Origin: Janthinobacterium sp. TND4EL3
GTDB lineage: Bacteria; Pseudomonadota; Gammaproteobacteria; Burkholderiales; Burkholderiaceae_D
NCBI RefSeq assembly: GCF_900156175.1
Contig: NZ_FTMV01000012.1
Coordinates: 62,001 to 126,000, forward strand
DNA length: 64,000 nucleotides
Direction: 5' to 3'
The position numbers were made by a program, and so were the translations under genes. Numbering within the stretch: position 1 is the first letter of the stretch; the number at the start of each line of letters is the position of its first letter. A model generated the notes under the pieces. It worked only from the letters and a program-made list of their open reading frames with translations, made no database searches and had not been told where the DNA came from. Below, one piece after another: positions 53,116 to 63,014 of this stretch.

Positions 53116-53766
53116 TTATGCGCTCATGCCCCATTCGTCGGCAAAGGCGGCGCGGAAATCCGTCAGCACGGCCAGGCGCTGTTCGGCCAGGGCGCGGCCG
53201 GCCGCCGTCTGCATCTTGCCGGGCAGTTTGTCGAGCTTGGTGACGATATGGTCGAGCGCGTATGCCTTGTCGTCGAGTTCGCGGTGCCGGGCCAGCGGGT
53301 CCGCCCCATGCGCCAGGGCGCTGTCCATGCGCGCGGCCGTGTAGAACAGGCGCGCCAGGCCGACGGCGCCCAGCGCGTCGATGCGGTCGGCATCCTGCAC
53401 GATCTGCGCTTCGATGGTGTGCGGCGGGAGGTTGGCGGAAAAACTGTGCGTCTCGATGGCGTGGGCCACGCCGGCCAGTTTGTCTGCCGGGAAATCGAGC
53501 TGCGCCAGCTGGCGGCAAGCCAGCGCGGCGGCCTGGCGCGAGGCCAGATGGCGCTCGGGGTGGTTTTTCGGCAGGTTGACCAGGTCATGCAGATAGCAGG
53601 CGGCCATCACGGTGAGCGCATCGGCCTGCCCATGCTCTTGCAGCAGGACGGCGGCGTTGCGCCACACGCGGTGCAAATGGTTGATGTCGTGGGCGCTGTC
53701 GTCGCCCAGGCCGGCCGTGGCTAGCGCCAGCAGGCGTGGTTGCCATTGGGAAAGCAAGGAGTGCAT
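53116..53766 (-). CDS. HD-domain phosphohydrolase (YedJ-like)
   Basis: 216 residues with a HD domain: HDINHLHRVWRNAAVLLQEH (first H), ACYLHDLVNLPKNHPERH (HD), AHAIETHSFSANLPPHTIEA and QDADRIDALGAVGLARLF. Same layout as E. coli YedJ, of unknown substrate. Confidence 0.9.
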   Translation of the reverse strand: MHSLLSQWQPRLLALATAGLGDDSAHDINHLHRVWRNAAVLLQEHGQADALTVMAACYLHDLVNLPKNHPERHLASRQAAALACRQLAQLDFPADKLAGVAHAIETHSFSANLPPHTIEAQIVQDADRIDALGAVGLARLFYTAARMDSALAHGADPLARHRELDDKAYALDHIVTKLDKLPGKMQTAAGRALAEQRLAVLTDFRAAFADEWGMSA

Positions 53767-54084
53767 GTTCAGACTTTTCTAAGGCAAAGCACGCAGTGTG
53801 GCATGAATCGCCGGGCACGGTGGCGTGGACGCCGCGCGGGCGCGCCGGTTTTGTTTTTCCCTGGCAACGCTACATGGCGCCCGATGCTCTTTTTTAGTGC
53901 ATGTAATATTTACATAGGGTAACATTGCCGCACGGAAATTAGAAGTCTAAGCTAATTACAAGAAAGTATTTGCACAACAAACAGGCGGGAACCGTTCGTT
54001 TGTCGGCTCTTCCCACGTCCATGGCATGCGCGCAGGGCGCCTTGGCCTGTAGCCCCGGGCGACATATTTAATTAAAGGAACATC
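53767..54084. other. Spacer between the HD gene and cheW
   Basis: 318 bases with no convincing gene. It must contain the cheW promoter; no clean sigma-28 box was recognised. Confidence 0.4.
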
Positions 54085-54576
54085 ATGAGCACCATTTCCA
54101 GCGACACTGGTACGGCCGTCGCCAAGGCCGCCGAATACCTGGCTTTTACCCTGGGCCAGGAAGAGTACGGCATCGATATCCAGAAGGTCAGCGAAATCCG
54201 CAGCTATGAAACGCCGACCCGCATCGCCAACGCGCCCGAGTTCGTCAAGGGCGTGGTCAACCTGCGCGGCATCATCGTGCCGATCGTCGACATGCGCATC
54301 AAGTTCAACCTGGGCACGCCCAGCTATGACCAGTTCACCGTCGTCATCATCCTCAATATCGGCAACCGCGTCGTCGGCATGGTGGTCGACCGCGTCTCCG
54401 ACGTCACGACCTTGCTGCCGGAACAGATCAAGCCGGCGCCGGACATGGGGCGCTCGATCAACACGGAATACGTGATCGGCCTGGGCACCATCGACGAGCG
54501 CATGCTGATCCTGGTCGATATCGACCAGCTGATGTCCAGCGCCGACATGGGTTTGATCGAGAAACTGGCGGCGTAA
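54085..54576 (+). CDS. cheW: CheW, chemotaxis coupling protein
   Basis: 163 residues that link chemoreceptors to CheA: AFTLGQEEYGIDIQKVSEIR, IANAPEFVKGVVNLRGIIVP and MVVDRVSDVTTLLPEQIKPA. It stands alone, with a hairpin downstream and then two receptor genes on the same strand; no CheA or CheY genes are in view. Confidence 0.96.
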   Translation: MSTISSDTGTAVAKAAEYLAFTLGQEEYGIDIQKVSEIRSYETPTRIANAPEFVKGVVNLRGIIVPIVDMRIKFNLGTPSYDQFTVVIILNIGNRVVGMVVDRVSDVTTLLPEQIKPAPDMGRSINTEYVIGLGTIDERMLILVDIDQLMSSADMGLIEKLAA

Positions 54577-54671
54577 TGCCGCAATGAACAGGATTTCCCT
54601 GCATATTGTCAAAAACTATTGACATTAAGTATTGCATATCGTTTCCGCAGGGAGCACGCTAGCGCATTTTC

Positions 54672-54703
54672 CTGGCGCACGGTTCAACCGAACCGTGCGC
54701 CAG
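54672..54703 (+). terminator. Long perfect hairpin downstream of cheW
   Basis: CTGGCGCACGGTTC-AACC-GAACCGTGCGCCAG, a perfect 14-bp stem, followed by only three Ts. It is probably a terminator or processing hairpin between cheW and the first chemoreceptor gene; a weak T-tract leaves room for readthrough. Confidence 0.65.
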
Positions 54704-54793
54704 TTTACTTGTCAGCCCAGGTTTGGCGGCGTCTGCCTTGCTGTCACTGGCGCTGGCTGCAGGGCCTCTCTTCAGGATATTAGGATAGTTCAC

Positions 54794-56425
54794 ATGAATT
54801 TGTTAAGAAACGTCAGCATCGGGGTACGACTGGGCTTGGGTTTTGCCATTATTTTGCTGTTTTCCATGATCATCACCGGCATCAGTGTCTGGCGTTTGCA
54901 TGACGTGGCCAGCGCCACGCGCACGATGATGGAAGAGCCGCTGGCCAAGGAACGCTATATTTCCGACTGGTATACGCGCATCGACAGCGCCGTGCGCCGC
55001 ACGATCGCCATCGCCCGCAGCAGCGACACTTCGCTGAGCGGCTATTTCGCCGAAGAGTCGAAAGTGTCGTCCGCCAGCTCCGCGGTCCTGCAAAAGAAGA
55101 TCGCGGCCTTGCTGAAGGACCCGAAAGAGCAGGCCATGTTTGCCGGCTTGCTGGAATTGCGCGAAGTCTATGTCGGCTCGCGCGACCAGGTTTACAAGCT
55201 CAAGGGCGAGTCCCAGTCCGAGGCCGCCAACGAAGTATTTGAAAAGACCTTCGTTCCCGCCGCCGCCAAATACCAGAAGATGGTCTACGGCTTGCTGGAA
55301 CACCAGCGCGCCACCATCGACGCCACGGCGCGCCAGATCGACGAGATCGCCAGCACCAGCCGCAATCTGCTGTTGCTGCTGTCGGCCCTGGCGCTGGCCT
55401 TTGGCGTCGTTTGCGCGTGGTTGTTGACGGCCGGCATCGTGCGTCCCCTGCGCACGGCCGTGGACGTCGCCCGCAAGGTGGCCGATGGCGACCTGACGGC
55501 GCAGATCGACGCCAGCGCCAAGGATGAAACGGGGCAGCTGCTGCAGGCGCTGGAAGACATGAACACCAGCCTGCTCAATATCGTGGGCGAAGTGCGCAGC
55601 GGCACGGACAGCATCGCGACGTCCTCGACGCAGATTGCCGCCGGAAATCAAGACCTGTCTTCCCGCACGGAAGAGCAGGCCGGTTCCCTGGAAGAAACCG
55701 CCTCGTCGATGGAAGAGCTGACGTCGACCGTGAAACAGAATGCGGACAATGCGCGCCAGGCGAACCAGTTGGCGGCTTCGGCGGCGCAAGTGGCCGTCAA
55801 GGGCGGCGAAGTGGTGGCGCAGGTGGTGGGCACGATGCAATCGATCAATACGTCGTCGAACAAGATTGTCGACATCATCAGCGTCATCGACGGCATCGCC
55901 TTCCAGACCAACATCCTGGCCCTGAATGCGGCCGTGGAAGCGGCCCGCGCGGGCGAACAGGGCCGCGGCTTTGCCGTCGTGGCGACCGAAGTGCGCAACC
56001 TGGCGCAACGTTCCGCTTCGGCCGCGAAGGAGATCAAGACCCTGATCGGCGCGTCCGTGGAACAGGTCAACGCGGGCAGCATGCTGGTGGCGCAGGCCGG
56101 CTCGACCATGAACGACATCGTCGACAGCGTGCAGCGCGTGAGCGACATCATCACGGAAATCACGGCCGCCAGCAGCGAGCAAAGCGTGGGCATCGACGAG
56201 ATCAACCGGGCCATCGGCCAGATGGATGCTGTGACGCAACAAAATGCGGCGCTGGTGGAAGAGTCGGCGGCTGCGGCCGAATCGATGCAGCACCAGGCGC
56301 ACAAGCTGGCGCAAGTGGTCAGCGTCTTCAAGCTCAACGCCGGGCAGGCCGGTGCCGGCAGCTTGAAGGGGGTGCAACGCCCGGCAGGCAAGGAAGCACC
56401 GCCGCGCGCCTTGCGCCTCGGCTAA
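54794..56425 (+). CDS. Methyl-accepting chemotaxis protein (tandem copy 1)
   Basis: 543 residues: a short N-terminus ([20 protein letters not shown]), periplasmic 4-helix sensor (about 35-190), second helix ([20 protein letters not shown]), HAMP (around 215-265) and the signalling domain ([40 protein letters not shown]). No C-terminal NWETF-type tether for CheR/CheB. The ligand is unknown. Start 54794; the longer frame to 54632 is not supported. A paralogue begins 110 bases after its stop. Confidence 0.95.
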   Translation: MNLLRNVSIGVRLGLGFAIILLFSMIITGISVWRLHDVASATRTMMEEPLAKERYISDWYTRIDSAVRRTIAIARSSDTSLSGYFAEESKVSSASSAVLQKKIAALLKDPKEQAMFAGLLELREVYVGSRDQVYKLKGESQSEAANEVFEKTFVPAAAKYQKMVYGLLEHQRATIDATARQIDEIASTSRNLLLLLSALALAFGVVCAWLLTAGIVRPLRTAVDVARKVADGDLTAQIDASAKDETGQLLQALEDMNTSLLNIVGEVRSGTDSIATSSTQIAAGNQDLSSRTEEQAGSLEETASSMEELTSTVKQNADNARQANQLAASAAQVAVKGGEVVAQVVGTMQSINTSSNKIVDIISVIDGIAFQTNILALNAAVEAARAGEQGRGFAVVATEVRNLAQRSASAAKEIKTLIGASVEQVNAGSMLVAQAGSTMNDIVDSVQRVSDIITEITAASSEQSVGIDEINRAIGQMDAVTQQNAALVEESAAAAESMQHQAHKLAQVVSVFKLNAGQAGAGSLKGVQRPAGKEAPPRALRLG

Positions 56426-56534
56426 GCGTTCTTGCACGACCAGTGGCGAGCGCGGCAGCGTTTGCCTGCTGCGCTGGCTGCCTTGTTCAGCCTTCCCTCT
56501 TATGTAGTCTGGTTCCGCTTTTTAGGATATTCAC

Positions 56535-58172
56535 ATGAATTTGTTAAGAAACGTCAGTATTGGTGTGCGCCTCGGCCTCGGTTTTGCCGTCATTTTACTG
56601 TTTTCCATGGTCATTACCGGCATCAGCGTGTGGCGTTTGCACGACGTGGCCACGGCCACGCGCACCATGATGGAGCAGCCGCTGGCGAAGGAACGCTATA
56701 TTTCTGACTGGTACAGCAAGATCGACAGCGGCATCCGCCGCACCACGGCCATCGTGCGCAGTTCCGACACCTCGCTGGGACCGTATTTCGCGGAAGAAGC
56801 GAAACAGTCGTCCGTCGTCTCGGGTGAGCTGCAAAAGAAAATCGAAGCCCTGATTTCTGGCCCGCAAGAAACGGAACTGTTCCGCCAGGTCAGCGACATG
56901 CGCAAGGTGTATCTGGATGCTCGTGAGCAAGTATCGAAGCTGAAGGCGGCCGGGCAGACGGAAGAGGCGGACAAGGCCTTCCAGGCCGTCTTCGTGCCCG
57001 GATCGACGAAATACCAGAAAGTCATCATGAACATGCTGGAGCACCAGCGTGCCAGCATCGACGCCACCGCGCGCGAGATCGACGAAGTGGCCAAGACCAG
57101 CCGCAACCTGATGCTGGTGCTGGCCGCGCTGGCGCTGGCCTTCGGTATCGCCTGCGCCTGGGTCTTGACGATGGGCATCGTGCGGCCCCTGCGCACGGCC
57201 GTCGAGATCGCCCGCAAGGTGGCCGATGGCGACCTGACGGCGCAGATCGACGCCAGCGCCAAGGATGAAACGGGGCAATTGCTGCAGGCGCTGAAGGATA
57301 TGAACACCAGCCTGCTCAATATCGTGGGCGAAGTGCGCAGCGGCACGGACAGCATCGCGACGTCCTCGACGCAGATTGCCGCCGGAAATCAAGACCTGTC
57401 TTCCCGCACGGAAGAGCAGGCCGGTTCCTTGGAAGAAACCGCCTCGTCGATGGAAGAATTGACGTCGACCGTGAAACAGAATGCGGACAATGCGCGCCAG
57501 GCGAACCAGTTGGCGGCTTCGGCGGCGCAAGTGGCCGTCAAGGGCGGCGAAGTGGTGGCGCAGGTGGTGGGCACGATGGAATCGATCAATACGTCGTCGA
57601 ACAAGATTGTCGACATCATCAGCGTCATCGACGGCATCGCCTTCCAGACCAACATCCTGGCCCTGAATGCGGCCGTGGAAGCGGCCCGCGCGGGCGAACA
57701 GGGCCGCGGCTTTGCCGTCGTGGCGTCCGAAGTGCGCAACCTGGCCCAGCGTTCCGCTTCGGCCGCGAAGGAGATCAAGACCCTGATCGGCGCGTCCGTG
57801 GAGCAAGTCAACGCGGGCAGCATGCTGGTGGCGCAAGCCGGCTCGACCATGAACGACATCGTCGACAGCGTGCAGCGCGTGAGCGACATCATCACGGAAA
57901 TCACGGCCGCCAGCAGCGAGCAAAGCGTGGGCATCGACGAGATCAACCGCGCCATCGGCCAGATGGATGCCGTGACGCAACAAAATGCGGCGCTGGTGGA
58001 AGAGTCGGCGGCCGCGGCCGAATCGATGCAGCACCAGGCGCACAACCTGGCGCAAGTGGTCAGCGTGTTCAAGCTCAATGCCCAGCAGGCCAGTGTCAGC
58101 GGTTTGAACGGCGTCAAGCGTCCGGCGGCCAAGGCACAGCAAGAAGCGTTGCGGATCGGCCGCGCCGCTTAA
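56535..58172 (+). CDS. Methyl-accepting chemotaxis protein (tandem copy 2)
   Basis: 545 residues, same layout as copy 1. The first 20 residues are identical, the sensor region has diverged (for example [20 protein letters not shown] instead of [20 protein letters not shown]), and the HAMP/signalling half is nearly identical at the DNA level. It has no NWETF-like tail. Its stop overlaps that of the convergent RNase H-like gene within TTAA. Confidence 0.95.
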   Translation: MNLLRNVSIGVRLGLGFAVILLFSMVITGISVWRLHDVATATRTMMEQPLAKERYISDWYSKIDSGIRRTTAIVRSSDTSLGPYFAEEAKQSSVVSGELQKKIEALISGPQETELFRQVSDMRKVYLDAREQVSKLKAAGQTEEADKAFQAVFVPGSTKYQKVIMNMLEHQRASIDATAREIDEVAKTSRNLMLVLAALALAFGIACAWVLTMGIVRPLRTAVEIARKVADGDLTAQIDASAKDETGQLLQALKDMNTSLLNIVGEVRSGTDSIATSSTQIAAGNQDLSSRTEEQAGSLEETASSMEELTSTVKQNADNARQANQLAASAAQVAVKGGEVVAQVVGTMESINTSSNKIVDIISVIDGIAFQTNILALNAAVEAARAGEQGRGFAVVASEVRNLAQRSASAAKEIKTLIGASVEQVNAGSMLVAQAGSTMNDIVDSVQRVSDIITEITAASSEQSVGIDEINRAIGQMDAVTQQNAALVEESAAAAESMQHQAHNLAQVVSVFKLNAQQASVSGLNGVKRPAAKAQQEALRIGRAA

Positions 58173-58696
58173 TCGTCCGGCAGTGGAGGATTTTCCTTCC
58201 AGCCGGCGACCGCCAGCTGGGACAGCCGGTCCGCCTCGCCATTCCTGTGGCGCGGCAGCCAGCGCAAGCTGACATCATTGAATTGCTGCAGCAGGGCCAC
58301 TACGCTGGCCCTTTGTACTTCCAGGCCCTTGGCGCCGACCGGCGTCGTTCCCAGCACGTCATTGATCACCACCTGGCTGTCGCCGTACAGCAGCAGTTGC
58401 ACGGGCGGCGGGCGCACCTTGAGTGCCGCCTGCAGCACGGCCGTCAGGGCCGCATACTCCGCGTCGCTGCTGCTGCCATGGCCGGCCGCTTCGCTCACTT
58501 CGATGCGTTCGCCGTTCGGCCCCAGCAGCAGTGCGCCTATGCCCAGCTTGCCAGGGTTCGGGTGGGCGGAACCGTCGAACCAGCCGCGCCAGGCCAGCGG
58601 GCCGCCGTCGTCCTGCCGCTTGAGCGCCAGCTGGGCGCGGCGCGCCTGCATCCTCGCCTCTTTGCGCAGTTTGCGCGCCTCTGCCTCCGCCGTCAT
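58169..58696 (-). CDS. RNase HI-type nuclease domain protein
   Basis: 175 residues: a basic N-terminal helix ([20 protein letters not shown]) then an RNase H fold with D41 ([16 protein letters not shown]), E in [14 protein letters not shown] in [14 protein letters not shown], and [14 protein letters not shown]. All four acidic positions appear present. Similar proteins are reverse-transcriptase-like or RNase H-fold nucleases of unknown biological role. Start ATG 58696 overlaps the upstream gene's stop (ATGA). Confidence 0.88.
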   Translation of the reverse strand: MTAEAEARKLRKEARMQARRAQLALKRQDDGGPLAWRGWFDGSAHPNPGKLGIGALLLGPNGERIEVSEAAGHGSSSDAEYAALTAVLQAALKVRPPPVQLLLYGDSQVVINDVLGTTPVGAKGLEVQRASVVALLQQFNDVSLRWLPRHRNGEADRLSQLAVAGWKENPPLPDD

Positions 58697-59034
58697 GGCT
58701 TGATCAGCAAGGTGTCGATCAGGCTGCCTATCCAGCACGCCACCAGCACACAAACGGCCACCGTCATGGCGGGGCCGTCATTGACCGACAGCGCGTCGAC
58801 TTTTTCCATGATCAGCTGCACGTCGAGGGGCAGGGCGCCGCTGTCGATCTGTGCCATGACCTGGTCCAATCGTGCCATGATCTGGCGCAATACGAGCGCC
58901 AGTGCGACCAGGGCCGGCACGAGGAAGAGGCAGCCGCGTGCCTTGCGTTTTAGTAAGAAATGCCCGCTGCCGGGAAACACGAGGGCCGACAGCAGCAGGG
59001 CGAGATGACGTTTGGAAAGAGAGGAGCCGCTCAT
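58693..59034 (-). CDS. Small membrane protein of unknown function
   Basis: 113 residues. A basic N-terminus (SKRHLALLLSALVFPGSGHF) is followed by two clear helices (GCLFLVPALVALALVLRQIM and AVCVLVACWIGSLIDTLLI), with an amphipathic middle. No family recognised. Coupled to the RNase H-like gene and 36 bases downstream of mgtA, so perhaps part of the mgtA transcript. Confidence 0.7.
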   Translation of the reverse strand: MSGSSLSKRHLALLLSALVFPGSGHFLLKRKARGCLFLVPALVALALVLRQIMARLDQVMAQIDSGALPLDVQLIMEKVDALSVNDGPAMTVAVCVLVACWIGSLIDTLLIKP

Positions 59035-59070
59035 GCGCGCCTTTTGTAAGGGAAAGAGCGGCTCATCATA

Positions 59071-61755
59071 CTATTGCCAGCCGAATTTGCGCAGATAGTA
59101 GCGTTTCATCAAAGTCGTCAGCAGGGTGTAGCAGACGAGAATGCCCAGCAGCCAGGGGAAGTAGCCCAGTGGCAAGGCTTGCAGCTTGAAGTAGGTCGCC
59201 AGCGGTCCCATCGGCAGGAACACGCCCACGGCCATGATGAGGGTCGTGGCCACCAGCAGGGGCACGGACGCGATGCTGTCGATGAAGGGCAGCCTGGGCG
59301 TGCGGATCAGATGCACGATCAGCGTCTGCGTCAGCAAGCCCACGACGAACCAGCCGGACTGGAACAGGGTTTGCTGTTCCGGCGTATTCGCGCCGAACAC
59401 ATGCCACATCAGGATAAACGTGCTGATGTCGAAGATCGAGCTGATGGGGCCGAAAAAGACCATGAAGCGGCCGATGTCGCGCGGGTTCCAGCTCAGCGGT
59501 TGCTGGATCAGTTCGGCATCGACATTGTCGAAGGGAATGGCGATCTGCGACACGTCATACAGCAGGTTTTGCACCAGCAGGTGCAGCGGCAGCATGGGCA
59601 AGAATGGCAGGAAGGCGCTGGCCACCAGCACGGAAAACACATTGCCGAAGTTCGAGCTGGCCGTCATGCGGATATATTTGAGCATGTTGCTGAAGGTGCG
59701 CCGGCCTTCCAGCACGCCTTCTTCCAGCACCATCAGGCTTTTTTCCAACAGGATGATGTCGGCCGCTTCCTTGGCGATATCGACGGCGGAATCGACGGAA
59801 ATGCCGATGTCGGCCGCGCGCAGGGCGGGCGCGTCGTTGATGCCGTCGCCCATGAAGCCGACGATATGGCCATTGCCGCGCAGGGCGCGCACGAGGCGCT
59901 CCTTGTGCAGCGGGCTGAGCTTGGCAAACACGGTATTGTCTTCGGCCGCGCGGGCCAGGGTGGCGTCGTCCATGTCGTCCAGTTGCGGGCCTTGCAGCAC
60001 GCCGTGCACGGCCAGGCCCACTTCGCGGCAGATCTTCGCCGTCACCAGGTGGTTGTCCCCCGTCAATACTTTCACGGTGACGCCATGTTCCGCCAGCGCG
60101 CGCAGGGCGGGCGCCGTCGATTCCTTGGGCGGATCGAGGAAGGCGACATAGCCGATCAGGGTCAGCGCCGTTTCATCGGCCACGCCGTACACGGTCTTAT
60201 GGGGCGGCACTTCCTTGACGGCCACGGCGACCACGCGTAAACCTTCCGCGTTCAGGCCGTGCGTGGTTTCCAGCACCTTGTCCAGCAGGGCGGCGTCGAG
60301 CGGCACGTTGACGCCATTGAGGCGCAGATGGCTGCAGGCGGCAAGGATTTCCTCGACGGCGCCCTTGCAGATCAGTTCATGGTGATCATTCTTTTCGGAA
60401 ACGACGACGGACATGCGGCGGCGCACGAAATCGAACGGGATTTCATCGACCTTCACGTAATCGCGGGCCAGCTGCATTTCCGTCTGCAATTCCACGTGGT
60501 CGAGCACGGCGCGGTCGAGCAGGTTTTTCAGGCCCGTCTGGTAGTGGCTGTTCAGGTAGGCAAATTGCAGTACTTCGTCCGATTGCTGGCCAAACACGTC
60601 CGTATGGCGTTCCAGCACGATCTTGTCCTGCGTCAAGGTGCCCGTCTTGTCCGTGCACAGCACGTCCATGGCGCCGAAGTTCTGGATGGCGTCCAGGCGC
60701 TTGACGACGACTTTCTTTTTCGACAGTTTTACGGCGCCCTTGGCCAGGGTGCTGGTGACGATCATGGGCAGCATTTCCGGCGTCAGGCCGACGGCCACGG
60801 ACAGGGCGAACAAAAACGCTTCCATCCAGTCGCCCTTGGTCCAACCATTGATGAGGAACACGAGCGGCGCCATCACGAGGGCGAAGCGGATCAGCAGCCA
60901 GCTGACGCTGTTCACGCCCGCCTCGAACGCCGTCGGCGTGCGCTCGGTGGCCGTCACGCGCGTGGCGATGGTGCCGAAATACGTGCGGTTGCCCGTGGCC
61001 AGGACCAGCGCCGTGGCCGCGCCCGAGATCACATTCGTGCCCATGAACAGCAGGTTGGCCAGGTCCATGGGGTCTTTGCCATGGGCGTCGGCCAGCTCGG
61101 CCATCTTTTCCACGGGCAAGGATTCACCCGTCATGGCGGCCTGGCTGACAAACAGGTCTTTGGCGGACAGCAGACGGCAGTCGGCGGGGATCATGTCGCC
61201 GGCCGACAGCACGATGATGTCGCCCTGCACCAGTTGTCGGATTGGCAATTCGGCCTGCTGGCCGTTGCGCAGCACGGTGGCCGTGTTGCTGACCATGGCT
61301 TTCAGGCGTTCGGCGGCCCGGTTCGAACGGCCTTCCTGCACGAAGCGCAGCAGGGTCGACAAAATCACCATGGTGCCGATGACGATAGTGGCTTTCGGGT
61401 CTTCCGTCAGGTAGGAAACAATCGCCAGCACGGTGAGCAGCAGGTTGAACGGATTCTTGTAGCACAGCCACAGATGCTGGTACCAGGCCAGCGGTTTTTC
61501 GTGTTCGACTTCATTCGGCCCCGTTTGCGCGCCGATGACTTGCGCCTCGGCATCGCGCAAGCCTTCCAGGCGCGTGTGCAGGCGGTTCAGGGCGCTGTCG
61601 AGCTCTTCATGGGCGGCTGCCAGCAGCTGACGCGCCAGGTGGTCGGGCACGGGGCGGGCCGTGCTGTTTTCCAGCGGCATGGCGCGGCGGCGGAAGTTGC
61701 CGGCCGTGTGGCGCTTGCGCAGGAACGATTCGAACAAACGGGTGAAGAGATTCAT
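59071..61755 (-). CDS. mgtA: MgtA, magnesium-importing P-type ATPase
   Basis: 894 residues of P-type ATPase class IIIB: phosphorylation site D369 in DVLCTDKTGTLTQDKIV, the TGES loop (AAMTGESLPVEKM), hinge GDGINDAPALRAADIG, and P-type helices. The N-terminal region carries basic residues (RLFESFLRKRHTAG). It imports Mg2+ when the external level is low. The ATG at 61755 has AGGAAG 8 bases upstream. The long structured leader suggests transcript-level control. Confidence 0.96.
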   Translation of the reverse strand: MNLFTRLFESFLRKRHTAGNFRRRAMPLENSTARPVPDHLARQLLAAAHEELDSALNRLHTRLEGLRDAEAQVIGAQTGPNEVEHEKPLAWYQHLWLCYKNPFNLLLTVLAIVSYLTEDPKATIVIGTMVILSTLLRFVQEGRSNRAAERLKAMVSNTATVLRNGQQAELPIRQLVQGDIIVLSAGDMIPADCRLLSAKDLFVSQAAMTGESLPVEKMAELADAHGKDPMDLANLLFMGTNVISGAATALVLATGNRTYFGTIATRVTATERTPTAFEAGVNSVSWLLIRFALVMAPLVFLINGWTKGDWMEAFLFALSVAVGLTPEMLPMIVTSTLAKGAVKLSKKKVVVKRLDAIQNFGAMDVLCTDKTGTLTQDKIVLERHTDVFGQQSDEVLQFAYLNSHYQTGLKNLLDRAVLDHVELQTEMQLARDYVKVDEIPFDFVRRRMSVVVSEKNDHHELICKGAVEEILAACSHLRLNGVNVPLDAALLDKVLETTHGLNAEGLRVVAVAVKEVPPHKTVYGVADETALTLIGYVAFLDPPKESTAPALRALAEHGVTVKVLTGDNHLVTAKICREVGLAVHGVLQGPQLDDMDDATLARAAEDNTVFAKLSPLHKERLVRALRGNGHIVGFMGDGINDAPALRAADIGISVDSAVDIAKEAADIILLEKSLMVLEEGVLEGRRTFSNMLKYIRMTASSNFGNVFSVLVASAFLPFLPMLPLHLLVQNLLYDVSQIAIPFDNVDAELIQQPLSWNPRDIGRFMVFFGPISSIFDISTFILMWHVFGANTPEQQTLFQSGWFVVGLLTQTLIVHLIRTPRLPFIDSIASVPLLVATTLIMAVGVFLPMGPLATYFKLQALPLGYFPWLLGILVCYTLLTTLMKRYYLRKFGWQ

Positions 61756-62053
61756 GCTCTTCCTTTCACGACGAGGTGTTGACGGGCGGCGCAGCCGCAG
61801 GCAAGACTTGCGTGCCGCCTAGACACAATAGTGCTGGCGGGCAATCCGGGTCAGTAGCCGGTCGCGATCGGAAAGAGGGAGGGAGAGGCGCGCGGCCGGA
61901 CTGGCCGCGCGAGACACCGCACCTTGCTCAGCAAGGCACGGAGGAAAGAGAGTTCCGCGTTGCTTGCTGTTTAGCTGCCGAGGCAATCACCGATACAAGA
62001 TCGGCTACTGTCACTAGAACAAGTACCCACGTGGGACTCCGTAAATGAATAAT
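61756..62053 (-). promoter_or_regulatory. Structured leader of mgtA, possible Mg2+-responsive RNA element
   Basis: About 298 bases between the predicted transcription start and the ATG. Read on the minus strand, a 9-base segment CAGTAGCCG (62010-62002) pairs perfectly with CGGCTACTG (61860-61852), enclosing about 140 bases. The enclosed hairpins include CCGAT-CTTGT-ATCGG, CCTTG-CTGAG-CAAGG (61936-61922) and CGCGCGGCC-AGTCC-GGCCGCGCG (61911-61889). A further GC-rich hairpin (61819-61785) lies just before the ribosome site. The structure does not match the M-box or yybP-ykoY consensus that I know. Confidence 0.6.
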
Positions 62054-62059
62054 GGGGGC

Positions 62060-62088
62060 ATCTTATGCACGTGCTGCAACAGTGTCAA
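62060..62088 (-). promoter_or_regulatory. Sigma-70 promoter of mgtA
   Basis: Minus strand TTGACA (62088-62083), 17-base spacer, TAAGAT (62065-62060). The -35 is perfect consensus and the -10 matches 5 of 6. It predicts a start near 62053. Confidence 0.72.
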
Positions 62089-62693
62089 CTGAAGAAATCT
62101 TAGGTTTCCAAAGTGTAATGTTAGTGTGGACGAACACGAAAGTCCGAGGCCTCGGCCATTCGCGTTGTTGTGACAATGTGTGATTCTTTCTGCTTGGCAA
62201 TCCGTTATGCTCGGGTACGCGGATGCGCTACTCCTGCAGCTTCCAGATCCTGCTCGACATCAGGATGCCTTGGCGTTGTTGTGCTGTTTGCCGTCGTTCC
62301 GCTGACCGGCTTTCTACTGGTGCACGCCTGAGCCTGAGCCATTTTTGGCGTGGCGCGCCTCGCCAAAGGCTACGCGCTCCCTGCCAGCTTCCACGATGCT
62401 GCTGCTCCGCATGCGTAGAAACCCGTGAATGACTCTTATATGGCGAGCATGATTGGCAGCGGCCGACGTCTTTCGGTTCATTGCGTTGAAGAAATTGAGT
62501 GGCTACAGTTTTGGGAGGTCTCCAACCTCCAGGCCGCCGGTGGTCGTTCACCGGCGGCGGTACAGGCCGGGCTGGGCTCGCAGAATATTGATCTAATGGT
62601 GGACGTACCTGAGTTTTTCAACATCAAAGGGCGTGACCTGCCAACAACGGCAAGGAGCAGTCGTTCGAAGCGCAACTTGAGTAACTAAAATCA
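62089..62693. other. Region with no convincing gene
   Basis: 605 bases upstream of the mgtA promoter. Frames of 60-110 codons exist on both strands but overlap, lack good ribosome sites and show no recognisable domain. Composition is mixed and becomes AT-rich to the right. Possibly a decayed gene. Confidence 0.4.
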
Positions 62694-63002
62694 ATGATAA
62701 AAATTATGGAATCTCAAATACAACTTCAGTTGGGACAGAAAATTTCCCGCATTTCTCTATTTTTTTTCTCCTTAATTTTCTTTGGCTGCGCCTTTGCTCC
62801 TGAAGTTGGACCGGCGAATGTAAGGTTTTTTTCCTTGGCTGTATCGGCATTATTTTATTGCGTAGGAAGCAATAAGTTTGCGTTGATTTCACCGACGAAG
62901 AGCTTGCAATGGCAGTTCATGCCGCCGATACCACGAGCTTTGTTTCTCGCTTTTTTTCAGTTGCTGGTATTGTCGGCTGTGATGATGCTCCTGGATGCTT
63001 AA
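62694..63002 (+). CDS. Hypothetical small membrane protein, AT-rich
   Basis: 102 residues with two or three predicted membrane segments (ISLFFFSLIFFGCAFAPEVG; FFSLAVSALFYCVGSN; ALFLAFFQLLVLSAVMMLLD). Base composition is clearly AT-richer than its neighbours, suggesting foreign origin or a short-lived gene. No family recognised and the ribosome site is weak; an ATG four codons later (62706) is an alternative start. Convergent with the TetR gene. Confidence 0.5.
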   Translation: MIKIMESQIQLQLGQKISRISLFFFSLIFFGCAFAPEVGPANVRFFSLAVSALFYCVGSNKFALISPTKSLQWQFMPPIPRALFLAFFQLLVLSAVMMLLDA

Positions 63003-63014
63003 CTTGTCACGAGT

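Noticed and set aside
60259..61782. Open frame of 507 codons opposite mgtA
   Set aside because: Lies fully antisense to mgtA, with amino-acid bias typical of an opposite-strand frame.
62014..62061. Short proline-containing frame (about 15 codons, MPPLFIYG...) upstream of mgtA, recalling the MgtL leader peptide
   Set aside because: Its ATG lies inside the predicted -10 box, upstream of the transcription start, so it cannot be translated from this promoter.
62425..62688. 87-codon frame upstream of the AT-rich orphan gene
   Set aside because: No domain, no ribosome site, and an overlapping frame on the opposite strand; not convincingly coding.
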